Assembly (NCBI GenBank): GCA_037074705.1
Contig: CM073591.1
Span: forward strand, 38,916,587 to 38,980,586
From: Zhengitettix transpicula
Lineage: Eukaryota > Arthropoda > Insecta > Orthoptera > Tetrigidae
Reading direction: 5' to 3'
DNA length: 64,000 bases
Made by a program: the position numbers and the translations under genes. Each line of letters opens with the position of its first letter. Within the stretch, counting starts at the first letter, position 1. Below, one piece after another: positions 1 to 19,000 of the stretch. The notes under the pieces were generated by a model that saw only the letters and a list, made by a program, of their open reading frames with translations, was not told where the DNA came from and did no database searches.

Positions 1-431
1 TTGTGCAGAAAGCAACATATTTTTTCATACAATGTATATATCTATATTTCTTTGCCAGACACTTCTTTTAACTTAATTTTCTGTCGTTTGGTTTCTGACC
101 TGTATAAATCTATACTTCCAAGATTGGATATTGCTTTTTTTATTTTACAAATTCAAACTATTTCTGTAAACAGTTTTCTGTGCAAGCATCTGTCGTAGTT
201 CTCATGAATGAGAAGTGATTTTAAAAAATGTGAAGCCCACATTGGCTAACTTTTGGCTTGATTTTTTTATATAAATGTACTTTGGTAAATGTATTACATA
301 TTTTTTTAACTGGGTTACAATTTACTATATAAAATTTTTATGTTTTAAATAGTAATTAATTAATTGAATTTGTTGTTATGCAGAATTAGTGGCAATATAA
401 ACTCCTAGAAGTATTCATGTTTCTGTTACAG
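1..431. other. Non-coding sequence upstream of the first YARS1 coding exon
   Basis: AT-rich sequence with no coding signal. A polypyrimidine tract and AG (ending at 431) precede the exon carrying the YARS1 start codon. The real 5' UTR exon and promoter therefore probably lie left of the window, and this stretch is probably the end of a 5' UTR intron. Confidence 0.5.
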
Positions 432-455
432 CTACTTAAAGCAGATAAACTGACA

Positions 456-7399
<6,944 letters not shown>

Positions 7400-7414
7400 G
7401 ATATATAACTGTTA

Positions 7415-7420
7415 AATAAA
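7415..7420 (+). promoter_or_regulatory. Putative YARS1 polyadenylation signal
   Basis: AATAAA 16 nt after the YARS1 stop, before the PLE starts at about 7476. If used, the mature 3' UTR would be only about 40-50 nt and exclude the retroelement. Confidence 0.45.
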
Positions 7421-7475
7421 TTTTTTATGAGCTTTATCTATTAATTTAAATGATTGAAACAATGTCATTCTCCCA

Positions 7476-9094
7476 GCTGACAAGTGCTCCACCGTTGTCA
7501 TCATGGACTTGGAGAAGTACATGGCTGAGGCACTTCGCCAGCTGGGAGATGACAGAATGTACAAGCCTGTGCCAACCGACCCCAATCCAACCATCACTTC
7601 TGAAATAGACAAATTTGTCCGTTCACATTGAAAACTCCAAAAATTGTCATCAGCCTCCATTGAACTCCTCACTCCAAAAAACCCCATTCTGCCTGCTCCC
7701 CAAAATCCATAAACCTGGTATACCGGGCTGCCCAATAGTTTCTGGCTACAACTCCCCTACTGAGAGGATTTCTGCATTGGTGGATGAGTCCCTTCAACCA
7801 ATAGTAGAAAAACTTCCCTTGTTCATCCAAGACACCAACCACTTCCTCCTCCATCTCTACGAACTCCCAAAACCTCTTCCACCTGATACCCTTTCGGTCA
7901 CTATAGATGATGTCTCACTCTACACCAGCATTCCCCATGCCAATGAACTAGCGGTACTTGAATACTTATTGTCCCGCAGGCCACAAAATTCTTTCCCCAC
8001 CACCAATTTTCTGGTTTCCCTCACACAGTTTGTCCTCACCAGAAATTACTTTTCCTTCCAAGACAACATCTGCCACCAAATATGAGGCACAGCTATGGAC
8101 ACCAGGATGGCCCCCTCCTACGCCAACCAGTTCATGGGACGCCTAGAACAGGCCCACCAAAATTCCTCCCCATTAAAACCCGTGGCCTGGTTCAGGTTCA
8201 TAGATGACGTCTTCTTCTATGAACTCACGGACCAGACTCCCTATCCAAATTTCTCCACACCCCATAAAGTTCACTTGGAACCACTCCGCAACCAAAGTCA
8301 CTTTCCTAGACATTGACGTACACCTGAGTTCTGCCACGATCAACTCATCTGTCCACATAAAAAACCCACAAACACACTCCAATACTTGCACTTCACAAGT
8401 TGCCACCCAGACCACACAAAATTTTCCCTCCCATACAGACTAGCCCTCACGTATTTGCTCCACCTGTAATAGTCTTGCCTCTTACACCAACCGGATCCTC
8501 AACGCCTTCATCAATAGAAACTATCCCAGTGACTTCCTCCAAAAACAGATAACCTGTGCCCTATCAAATCTCCAAACACCCACTCTGGACCAAAACAAAA
8601 AAAGTAGTCCACCCCTCACAACAACCTACTTCCCTGGATTACAAAAAATCAATTCCATTCTCCGCATAGCATACGCTGGACTGCAATCCAACTCAAAACT
8701 AAAAATCATCCTCCCCACATGCCCAAGGGTTGCCTTCAGGTGCCCACCCAACCTTAACCTTTCAGAACCATACAAAACATAGAAAACATCACCTGCCTCT
8801 CCTCCCACACCATATACCAAATTAACTGTAGAGTCTGTCCTGCATTCTATATAGGCCAAACCAAAACACCCCTCCCTGAACGAATAGCCAACCACTGCAG
8901 CACTGCCAAACTTTCCAAAATTCAATTCCCAGTAGCTGCTCACGCCCAATATAAATAATTTCGACCAATGCTTCACACTCGCCATCCTTAAAGCTCTACC
9001 CCCTGATTCATCAGAGGCTGAACTCCATCTGTGGGAACTCTCTTTCCAAAATGTCTTACAGTCCAGGCAAAGCCCTGGACTCAACATCCTTTAA
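7476..9094 (+). pseudogene. PLE reverse transcriptase + GIY-YIG endonuclease, frame-broken
   Basis: Recognisable PLE blocks in order: ADKCSTVVIMD (from 7476); PKIHKPGIPGCPIVSG near 7708-7745; IDDVSLYTSIPH near 7905-7940 (first catalytic aspartate region); a [13 protein letters not shown] block near 8100-8135; [12 protein letters not shown] near 8191-8225 (catalytic DD motif); and a GIY-YIG-like CRVCPAFYIGQTK near 8827-8865. The tail ends SPGLNIL then stop at 9094. Frameshifts and a stop break it into at least four frames, so it cannot encode an active enzyme as read. Confidence 0.8.
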
Positions 9095-9367
9095 TTAGTA
9101 CCCTTCCTACCTGCCATCCCCATTTTCACGAGACCATGTGAGTATGTATGAGCATGCTTATGTATGTATCCATTTGTGTGTATGTCTGTGCATGTTTATA
9201 TGTATGTCTAGAGTGCTTTGTATGAATGATCACCATCAGAGCCTTCCCTTGAGAGAGAAAGTTAGTGGCCTGGTGGGGTGTTAATTGTTTATGGGCTACT
9301 AGCCATGCGGTGGTCAAAACTTCGCAGCTGGCCGGTGCACGGAATGGGAATGATGTAACACTCCTTC

Positions 9368-9396
9368 CTTAAGAAGGAGGCTGAGAGCCTCCGAAA
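9368..9396 (+). other. Hammerhead-like relic in the PLE 3' end
   Basis: CTTAAGA, then hairpin GGAGGC-TGAGA-GCCTCC, then GAAA. This resembles CUGANGA / stem II / GAAA of hammerhead ribozymes with one core base changed. Related tails at about 28.2-28.3 kb carry variants closer to CTGAATA and CTGGAG at the same place. Confidence 0.4.
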
Positions 9397-9480
9397 ATTT
9401 GAAGAAATGGCGACACCGCACTTCACTTTCAGGTTAGCCACAACCTATCTCTCTTTTGTTTCCATACCAATATTGCAATT

Positions 9481-9506
9481 ATATATATATATATATATAT
9501 ATATTA
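9481..9506. repeat. (AT)n microsatellite at the PLE 3' boundary
   Basis: About 12 AT units directly abut the PLE tail, after TTGCAATT. Confidence 0.9.
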
Positions 9507-10068
9507 AACAGTTGACGTGTATTTGTTTACTCATAGTTATTCATAAAAGAGAGAATTAGAATAAGTATAAGAAATGTAAACAACTTTTGGTCTGATAACT
9601 ACTATTTGTCTGGTATTCAAATATCTAATTTTTTGATTAGTTTGTTCATTCACAGAAAGTTTATTTCAGGAGGGGGACAGGGGTCAAAATAAATACATAT
9701 GTCTTACCCAGTAGAGGCCCTTCCCTATAGATACAGTTCAGTCTGTCATATTCTTAATTTATATAACTTGACATTTTTTTTGTTTATGTGATCAACTACC
9801 TTAAAATTATTCTTGAAATCAGGGAATGGAGCACCAAAAAATGAACTCTATAATAAGCCCATTATACTTTAGGTATTTAAAAACACACACTTCAACCCTC
9901 TCAATCATATGAATACAAAGATACAATTTTAAATTATTGAGGTACAAATATATTTTACACTTATAATTCATTACAGCCACTATATTACAAAACTCAGTAG
10001 TGGACTTATCGTATCTTTTTTTTAAAGAAAATTACAAAAGTCATCCAAGACTTGAAAGTAACTAAGGA
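9507..10068. other. Intergenic sequence / CEP57 3' flank
   Basis: AT-rich, between the PLE and the CEP57 stop codon on the minus strand. It should contain the CEP57 3' UTR. No other gene or repeat is recognised. Confidence 0.5.
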
Positions 10069-13000
10069 TTACTCTTGACGTAATTTTTCTTGAAACTGCT
10101 GTACATTTCGTAACAACTTTGCAAGTCGCATTGAAGTGGTAGGCTCTTGGATTGCAGCCTTTTCTATTTTAGGGATGGCTACATTCTGTGAACTTATTCT
10201 TTCCAAAATTACTTTAGTTTGGTCTTTCAGTCTCTGTACCTACATGTAAACAAAAGAACATATTAATGAATGAGTGAATAAGACGGATCTTAGTGTGTAG
10301 AATTTTATGTAAAATGCCAAGAAGATTATTTAAATTACTTTATGCTTCATAGTCTACATATTTATAAGGGAATTCAGTATATTTTTAGCAACCCAAAAAT
10401 ATCTACAGTATGTCACAAGGTTAAGCAAAATATGAAATATAGTGAATTGAGAGAACATGTGGTCGAGAGTATTTACTAGATAAATACATAGGTATCATGA
10501 GCACATATGGAAAAAAACAAATCAAGAAAAAGGCATTCAACTTGCATTCTCAATGACTCTGTGAACATAGAAATAAGATCATGATTGTAGATCATTAAAA
10601 ACAATGTTAGAAAATCTAAAGGGAGTGGGGACTTTAGAAAAATTTGAAATCCTTGAAAAAATCTGTTTACACTTTGATAAATTAATTCCAGAATAAAAAT
10701 CAAGTTAAAAGTGGATATTCATAACAATTGATAGATTTTATCCACATCCTGATGCTGTTTAATATGAAAGGTACTGTGCTTACAAATTTTGAATGTGTCA
10801 AGACAGTTTGAATGTAAGAGCCCATGTATGTACATTTTCACATGTCAAGGCCAACTTTACAGACATACCTCTTCATAAAGATGCATAAGAATCATTATAT
10901 CATTTTCCTTTGCTTGCAATTCCTTCTTCAATATTTCTAGTTCCTTCAGCACTTCCTTGTCGGTCACGGCATCACGCTCATTATTTAAAATGTTTTGTAA
11001 TTCATTACATTTCCTATAAAATTTATAATAAACATTAACAGCTAGTCAATACATACTGGTACACATTGTGAAACAACCCTAGGTCCAATTGGAGTCATTA
11101 AATTGAGTGCCATAAAGTAGTTAGTAGTAAATTTTCATGATAATAGAATACAGTCTAACTAATTACCGTTTGTTAAATTTATAGTCTTGGTATTATTTAG
11201 TAGAAAATTTTTAACATGAATCACAGACACCTACTTGTTGAGGCGGACGAGGTCGTTGTGGATGCTTAGCAGCACACACTTCAGCTGGCAGCTGAGGTGG
11301 CTTTCATATTTGGTGCACATGATGTTGTCTTCTGATGCAACTTTGGCTTCGTCCTGGGAAGTGTCTTTGCAGGGCACCATGTCCGTGTCCGCATGAAGGG
11401 AGCGCGCGTGGACAGGCTCCAGATACTGAGCCAGGAGCTTCTGGTAGTCGACACAAGGTCTTGCGGGAAAACAGGTGCAACGAGGGCGTCCTACGACCGG
11501 CGACCACACACCTTCCTGTTGCGGTTCCATGTCAAGATCCTTGAACTTGTCCATAGTCTCGTCCTTCTCAGGTAAGTCGGGGAGCTGCTGTTGGGCGAGA
11601 GCGGGGCAGCAGGACTGCTGGGCCGTGCAAGAACTGATGCGCGACAGAAAAGCAGACACAGGCTGCGATCTGGCTGACTTCTTCTGGTTCCCGTAGACGT
11701 CGTCTCGGGAACAGCGGAGAAACTCCTGCGCGATAGTCATGGGTGGAAGTCCGGATACAGGGTGACGCAGCTTGATAATGGACAGCGCCTGCTGGATGTT
11801 AAGTCCCAGGTGGTGGCTTGGCGTCGTCGACTTGCCCACCACAAAGGGAATATTGCGGAAGATGCACTTCGGAAGAGAGTTCCTGCCCAAGCGCCTTCCC
11901 CTCGACGTGGATACGGCCGAGGGAGGACACGGTTTCTTCTCGGGTGCCGACATCACATCGTCCTGGGTAACCGCCCTGGTGCAGTTCCACTCACTCTTGA
12001 TCTCTTTCACCTCCGTCCGTTCTTGTAGCTCTTTACATTCCACTTCCGCGGACACATTCTTAACGTTAGCCATCCCCAAGGCATTCTCGTCTTCTGACTC
12101 TTTAGTGCAGTCTTCTTCGACGCACACGAATGACTGTGACGTCTCCTGCAGGACGTCGTGCTTTGTATGTTGTTTATTTCTTTTTCTAGTCTTTACAGGA
12201 AAGTTGAGGTCCGAAACCGCCACTTGCGGTTTAACTGCCGCGTTGTGGTACAGCTCGATAATCCTGTCGGACGAGAGTTTCTCCCTGAGGATTTCGAAGT
12301 TCTTCTTACTTTTGCTCTCCCTTAATCTCCTTCCTCCACCGTCCAGGTCGTAAAGGTGGTGATCCGGTTTGTACGCCACTGTATTCCTCGAGTCCGTCTT
12401 CTTGACCTTCCCCAACTTCTTTTTGGTCTTCATGATTAGCGAAACCGAGTCGTCGACGCTGGAGCAGAATTTCTCCGCGTAGGCCGAGATCGCGTTTGCT
12501 TTCTTTTCACGTCTGATACGTCTGGATTTTCGCTTCTTGTTACGGAACGAGTCCGTCGACTCCGTCGCGAGGCCTGTGAACATCCTAGAACTCTGACCCT
12601 CCTGGCGTGATGTCTTGCCGTGGACGTGCACTTCCTCCTTTAGGTCGTTACCAAAGTTAGTCTCGGACATGGAATTTCGAGCGACACCTGCCGATGGACT
12701 GGAAGCTTCTTCCTTGTTCTCCGGAGAGATGGGTTCCTGCAAGTCCTCTCCCCACACCTTTCCTTGTTGTTGCATCACGCCTGACAGATACTTCTCTACC
12801 TTGGCAGACAACGAATGAAGGTGTTTATGTTTCTTAAAGTGTTTAGTCTTCTTTTGCGCGTCGTTCATCTCGGAGATTCTGTCGACACTTGCGTTCATGT
12901 CGGTGAGAATATCGTTGATGACGTCAACTGTCCGATTGGTTTCTTCTATGGTCGCGTCCCCTGAGCCATCTCCCGATTGCTCGTTTTTAGTACTCTCTGT

Positions 13001-16000
13001 CACTGCAGACGCCTCTAAGGTGTCGCTGACACTCTCCTTCAATACCGGAAGAACATCGCGTTCTGGTTGCCTGACCTGCTCCCTTTCCTCTCCGACCGGA
13101 TCTGGAGGAGCTTTCCTGATACAACTCGAAGAACTCTTGTGTCTCTTGGATGTCTTACTTTTCTTCGGCTTCTGCAAAATCGACCAGAAAGATTACATTC
13201 TAGACATTTAACATTATATTTACTGCTTATTATTCATTTTTATCTGTACCTCTGCTATGTTTATTCCTTCAACCCCTTGATAAAGCATCTTCATGTAGCC
13301 CAACTGCTGCTTTAGAGTGTCGCAGCGGTTTTCTGCAACTTCAATTTGTTGTTCCAGTTCTAAGGGAAACATGTGGGGAAAGAGGGAACAAATGAATTAA
13401 TAGAATCGTGGCATTAATAAATGATTCGGTCGTAAATTATATAGATAGGTGACAGGTAGTTACCATCAAATGTTGCGCGAGGTGAACTTTCCACTTCCTT
13501 GCTTGAATTTCGTTTTTCATCGACCTTCAACAATTTCTTCTTTATCATTTGAAAGCCAGTTTCGATTTCTGTAGCATATGTCAAACGAATGTTAACTGAA
13601 GTGTAAGTTAAATGGAAATAAGTCTAAAAATGGGGCAATGTTTGATTATATTAAGAATAATTCTAATACTTGGGCTTACAGTAACTTTTTATTATTTATT
13701 ACATGTTATGTCACTCATGTCCATAAGTTTTACCTAGTTTTTTTTCCTTTCCTGAATACAGGAAAAGAATAACCCTAGAATTTGACGTTTTGGAAATGTG
13801 TTGATCGGGTTTCCGCTGAATGAAAATTAAGAACCAAGAAATTAAAAGCTGATCAAAGATCAGCAAGATTGATGCAGCAGAGAAAATCAACAGCGACGAG
13901 TAAAAACACTATGTTTTCTGTCGAATTTCGATTTCTCGAACGTGAAACATAAACGAGTAACAACGTTAATACTGTTATTTCTAAAATTTAATTTTTTATG
14001 TTGTGGGTAATCCTTTTTTTTAAACTCAAGCGACGTCACAACTTAACACTTGAATGGCCCAACTCTGATCAGAAGCATCCATGTGAACGTGTAAATGTAT
14101 ATAAATATGCATTACTTATTAATTAATCTCCCTCAGAGTTATTAGAAGGACCTACCTTATGCAGGTTTTCTAGTTTGTCCTGCATCACTTATAGGCTATT
14201 GCCGGGTAGGATCCTTAAACTATAACCTGAAGGCTAACTTCCTCTACCCTTCCGCATTCCCACATTCAAGTCCCTTCCAATACTATTAAAGGGGAGTTCC
14301 CGCCACGTGGATTACCTTCATGTAGCCTGTTACTCTAAAATAATATAATGATTAATTACTTAATAATGTAATATATAGAGGGAATAACAAAATAGCAATT
14401 TCATAATTGAAATTATAGCTTATTAATAAATTTTTCGCGGTTAAGCAGCAGCAGGTTAAGATTATTCCGAAGACAGCCGTAGAGAATGACCGCAGAAACG
14501 TCACCATCGAGAAATCTTACATTAAGAAATTATAGCTTTTTATCCTAATTTTTTCACTGCTACTTGAAAGGAAGAGGAATAAAAATAGTGTATCAAAAAT
14601 AAAACACTATTGAAAAATTATATTTATAATAAATAAGCAACATTCTTTAGTCCTTCGATATTTATTAATTTCACATCATTTCACAATAAAAATACAGAAG
14701 CTTTCGGCTACGTTTAGCCATAAATCATCTGCTGCTCTGTACAATCTATTCAAAGCACCCAGGTCACATAATCACGTACATCGGTTCGTCGTATTACATT
14801 TTATAGTCTCAAAATCTGTTTATTAAGACTTATTGATGAAGAATCGAAATGTTCCTTCCTTCACTAAAGAAAACTAGTTTAGATTTCAATGACGTTCATG
14901 AAGTTTAACTTGCGTCGTTTTAATTTACGAATGTCAATTAAATAAAAGTAATAAGTGAATAAGAAAGATAGCCATCAGAGAAAAAAAAGGGTAATATAAA
15001 TACCACACAACGTTTCTGGGATCCTTGTGCCTTTCGTCAGGTGCTAAGAAGAAACTAGAGAAACACAACTGAACTGGTCAGGTGACAACACTCAAAAGCG
15101 ACGAAAACGCAACGACAATGGGAAAACAGAAGGTTTAGCGTAACAATAAGGGATCATAGTAATTATTGAGTTTAATAGTGTTTGTTTGAACATTAATAGC
15201 TGTGATGTTGGATTTAATGTGTAGCATCTCTGAAATGAGTCTGGAATTGTCCCTGGTGTCTATGTCTAAAATCTTAGCATTTTGCGAATCATATGTATGT
15301 TTAGATCTGTTTATATGTTTGGATAATACAGATTGTTTATCAATGGGAAGTTTGATATTAGATATATGTTCCTTGATACGTGTATTTACAATTAGAGCAA
15401 GAGATTTTGTAAACAACACAATGTTTTCTGTAGGTGTCAAGTGGGTTCTTGTGATTTTTAATCAAGTATGAAACGGTATTAGTGGATATGTAAATGATAG
15501 ATATTTGATATTCTTTGAATATTTGGACAAATATTTGTGATGTAGAAATTTGTAATAAGGGAGTACGAGAAAACATTTGGCTTGAGGTGTTTGGGGACGA
15601 GTGTCAGTAGGATGTTGGATTTTGTTCAGTCTTCTGTTTATGTGTTTAATAATAAAATTTAAAGGGTTGTCATTGTAGATTAAAATGTTTAGGACAATAT
15701 TTAAATTGTGTTGATGGAACTTGGAGTTAGAAAGTAAAATAGCTCTGTCTACAAGATTGTATTCCACAGCTCTCTTTTAGTTTGGAGGAGGATGTAGAAA
15801 GATAATTGTTAACACGTCCAGAGGTTTTCTGAACCAATTGGTGAGAATGGAAGTGTTGAGAATGGATACAGTGACATCAAGAGAATGGTTAGATTCAAGT
15901 ACATGGGTGAATAGTTGCGTTTTCGTCGCTTTTGGGTGTTGTCAACTGACCAGTGTAGTTGTGTTTCTCTAGGCACTTCTTAGCACCTGACGAAAGGCAC

Positions 16001-19000
16001 AAGGATCCCAGAAACGTTGTGTGGTATTTATGTTACCCCTTTTTTTGGTCTGTATTGGCTATCTTTCTTATTCATTATTTTCAATCAGACGTAAATTATT
16101 TTCATTTTAAAACTGATAAGTATTTAACAGTGTTGAGGGTGAAATTTATTTAAAACATTGTTGTGTTTCGCGTTAAAAATTCAAACTACTTTTGTAATGT
16201 TTAACTATGAAGATTCCAAGCATTACCTTAATCTGATATACATGACCTTAATCATACCGTTAATACAAATGTCACAATGGACCAGGAACCATCTTAATCT
16301 GTTTAAGACGTTGACATAATCTACAATGAATTTACGATGGACTGAACATCAATATTTAATTATGATGAGAGCATTTTTATAAGCTTATTCCAAATAACGA
16401 TCTTCAACTTGATTTTTCTTCTTCTGAATTCTTTCCGTTAACGAGTTCTTACCAAATAATCGTTGTAACATCAGAGACTGATTAATCAGTTTCTTTGAAG
16501 GGCAAATGTCGATACGATTTATGTAACTGTAAAAGTAAATAAATATTATTTTTCAGTTGAATTTACAAACAGCAGAAAGTTGTGCTATTTGTCACCTATT
16601 CCAGCATTGTCTCAACAGTGTTTTGACAATAAATATTGACATAAGGGTATGTTGAACCAAGTACACGTGACGTATACTGCGTTTTAAACATGGAAACAGC
16701 TTCATTCAAAGACTGTTACGTGTCGACGCAGTTCTGAGAAATTGGCTGTTAAACGATAAATATTTGCTGCGATCGCAGATTCCTGGCAATGACGTAATTC
16801 AACTGCAAACGTTGAATAGAAACACTCTCACAAACACACACACGTGTATATATATATATTAGTTACAGAAAAACTATGCGGTATAAACAAACACTGATAA
16901 TGGATAAAGGATTCTCAGAATAAACTTTTCGATAACATTCAGCGTCATCGTCTTTTATATATTTGATTTGGCATCTCTTCGCCAGAAGTTGATGACGCTG
17001 AATATCATCGAAACGTTATCGACGAGTTCACCCGGCTGGCTATCCGAGAAGTCTTTTATCCCCTTTCTACACCGGGAAAACCTTGGTTCTACAAGCACTA
17101 ATAAGATATTAATCACAATATTTTAAAAAATGACTCACTTAACCTGCATCTAACCCACATTGAAGTTGCAATTTCTAAATAGGCTCAGAACAAAATTTGT
17201 GTAGCATTATTAAATTTAAATAATTAATGTAAGATAGTTTAATATAAGTGGAAAGGAAATTACGTTCCGCATTATTGACGAAGTCTCTGCTTTGAAGTTG
17301 TAATAAAAATATTTTTACTATTTGAATATAATTTCCCCTTACACCGATACACTTCTTAATACGTTTCCAAGAAGTGATATTCCGCCTTCAGAATGACGTG
17401 TTCAAACGTAATTTCAACATTAGGTACCCGACCGAATTACCCATATACCAGAAAATTATTCGACAGGTCTATTGGCATCAGTTATGATGACAGACAAATT
17501 CAAAAATAATTTGAGTATATCAACCTAGATCTAAGAACATAAAATTCCTTCATATTATAAGAACTACAGCTCACCACTCTTGAATAAGAAGCATCCAATC
17601 CTTGGATAATAATTATTTTCTAGAAATATTCAAGAAAATACACAGGATCAAGAAAAAAACAAACTTGAAAATCAGTTTTCAACGAGAATGATACCAAGCC
17701 TCTCAAAATAATTACAAGCAAACCCACTGCGGAAAACATCTCATTCAGTAAACAAGATCGAAGAATGTAATTTTCGAGAATTTCGCGATGGTTGACTCAA
17801 CCCAGTACATTTGTCAGAAAATTTAAATAAACGATCTATATAACATCAAGCAAGGCTCTCTCTCATTCATCATCCCTCCGGTTCATAACCCCCCCCCCCC
17901 CCCCAATAATGATTTTAAAAAAAACATGGTTATGTGAAATAATGTACATGAAAATAAAACCAGACTGCAATCAGTTAACTACCTTATTATTCAAAAAAAA
18001 GTATTTGAAATATTGTAATTAATTATTGTATTTGTTTGGTTGCGTAGTGTAAAACGTCAAACCTGATGAGGTCGCAAATTAGCGACGAAACGTAGTGGAA
18101 ATTCCATTAAATATCTTTTTCTATCTTCAAAAAGGCTGTTGTTTATTTTATAATGGAGGAAAAGTCGATGAGTATTTTCCAATCCCATCAAGTGTTCACA
18201 AGGTAGCGTCCTTGGCCCGTCACTTTTATGTCCTACTCATTGTTAATAAACGAGTGTCGCAAAAGGCAATAACAGGAACCTTTACCGCCAATCTCTCTAG
18301 CCACCATGACCCACAATTAGCAACGACGAATCTACAGGATGAATGAGAAGAATAGCCACAAAACTGGACGATTAAAGGTAACTGGAAAAACATGTAATAT
18401 TTACTCTCCTGTAAAACAATTAAATGCGTATGTGCTACAGCACAGAAATTAATTTAGTAAGAATTAATTTTTCTCAATTTCATAATCTATGCTTCGATGT
18501 CGAAGAATTTAAACTCTCCGTCGTGTGGCGCATTGCTCCAGCTGGACAGCCAGTGCTATTCCAGCAATAGCACAGGATCTGGCACTTAATTGAGAACTGC
18601 GCATGCGCAGTATACTTTTTCACACGAGAGAAGACCGAATCAGGCGGCATAAGCAACGAAATCGAAAAAAATTTGAGATATTCACTGATTATAAATCTTA
18701 TTTTAGAATAGTTTATATTTTCAAAACAAAAATAATATTCGTACATTTTTAGTAAATTCAATAAAGTCAACATCTAAAGTTATTTTTTAAAAAAACATTT
18801 AAGAGGCATCATGGTACAAAAATCTACCGCACGACATTGCTCAGTGGCTTGCTCTAAAAATTAACTTTATTTCAAATATTTAACGAGAAATTTCGGGTTA
18901 GAAATGCTCAATTATTCCGATTTCAAAATTTGACACTATTGGTAATTATGTAGGCAGAATTATAAATGTATCATACTACGTGTGGGGTACGAGTGTTGGT

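Larger units (their letters stand above)
7476..9480 (+). mobile_element. Penelope-like retroelement, 5'-truncated and decayed
   Basis: Reverse transcriptase and GIY-YIG endonuclease remnants (separate entry) are followed by about 390 bp of 3' sequence (9095-9480). That tail has near-relatives at about 28155-28420, 29850-30290 and 30540-30700. It contains a hairpin GGAGGC-TGAGA-GCCTCC followed by GAAA at 9376-9396, a hammerhead-like arrangement, and stops at an (AT)n tract. The 5' end is missing: coding similarity begins abruptly at the conserved ADK block. Telomere- or microsatellite-associated insertion and hammerhead-bearing ends are known for PLEs; the end points here are inferred. Confidence 0.82.
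14955..16078 (-). mobile_element. Penelope-like element with long inverted terminal repeats, internally deleted
   Basis: Arms of about 160 bp at 14955-15113 and 15914-16076 are inverted copies. Matching blocks include AATAAGAAAGATAGCC, ATAAATACCACACAACGTTT and GCGACGAAAACGCAAC against their complements. Between them, the minus strand reads PLE coding remnants (separate entry). PLEs are known to carry terminal repeats in direct or inverted orientation. Relatives of the arm occur at 34970-35085, 44255-44540 and 55750-56010. Confidence 0.75.

Noticed and set aside
7615..8085. A host gene behind YARS1
   Set aside because: The frame is the PLE reverse transcriptase (PKIHKPGIPG, DDVSLYTSIPH), continuing in other frames after breaks.
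11772..12353. 193-codon plus-strand frame
   Set aside because: Antisense shadow of the large CEP57 exon, which carries the family motif on the minus strand.
17889..17904. C-homopolymer (also 40403-40418 and G-run 53452-53468) as regulatory G-quadruplex
   Set aside because: Single uninterrupted runs are best read as microsatellite slippage or sequencing-prone tracts; no spaced G-triplet pattern.
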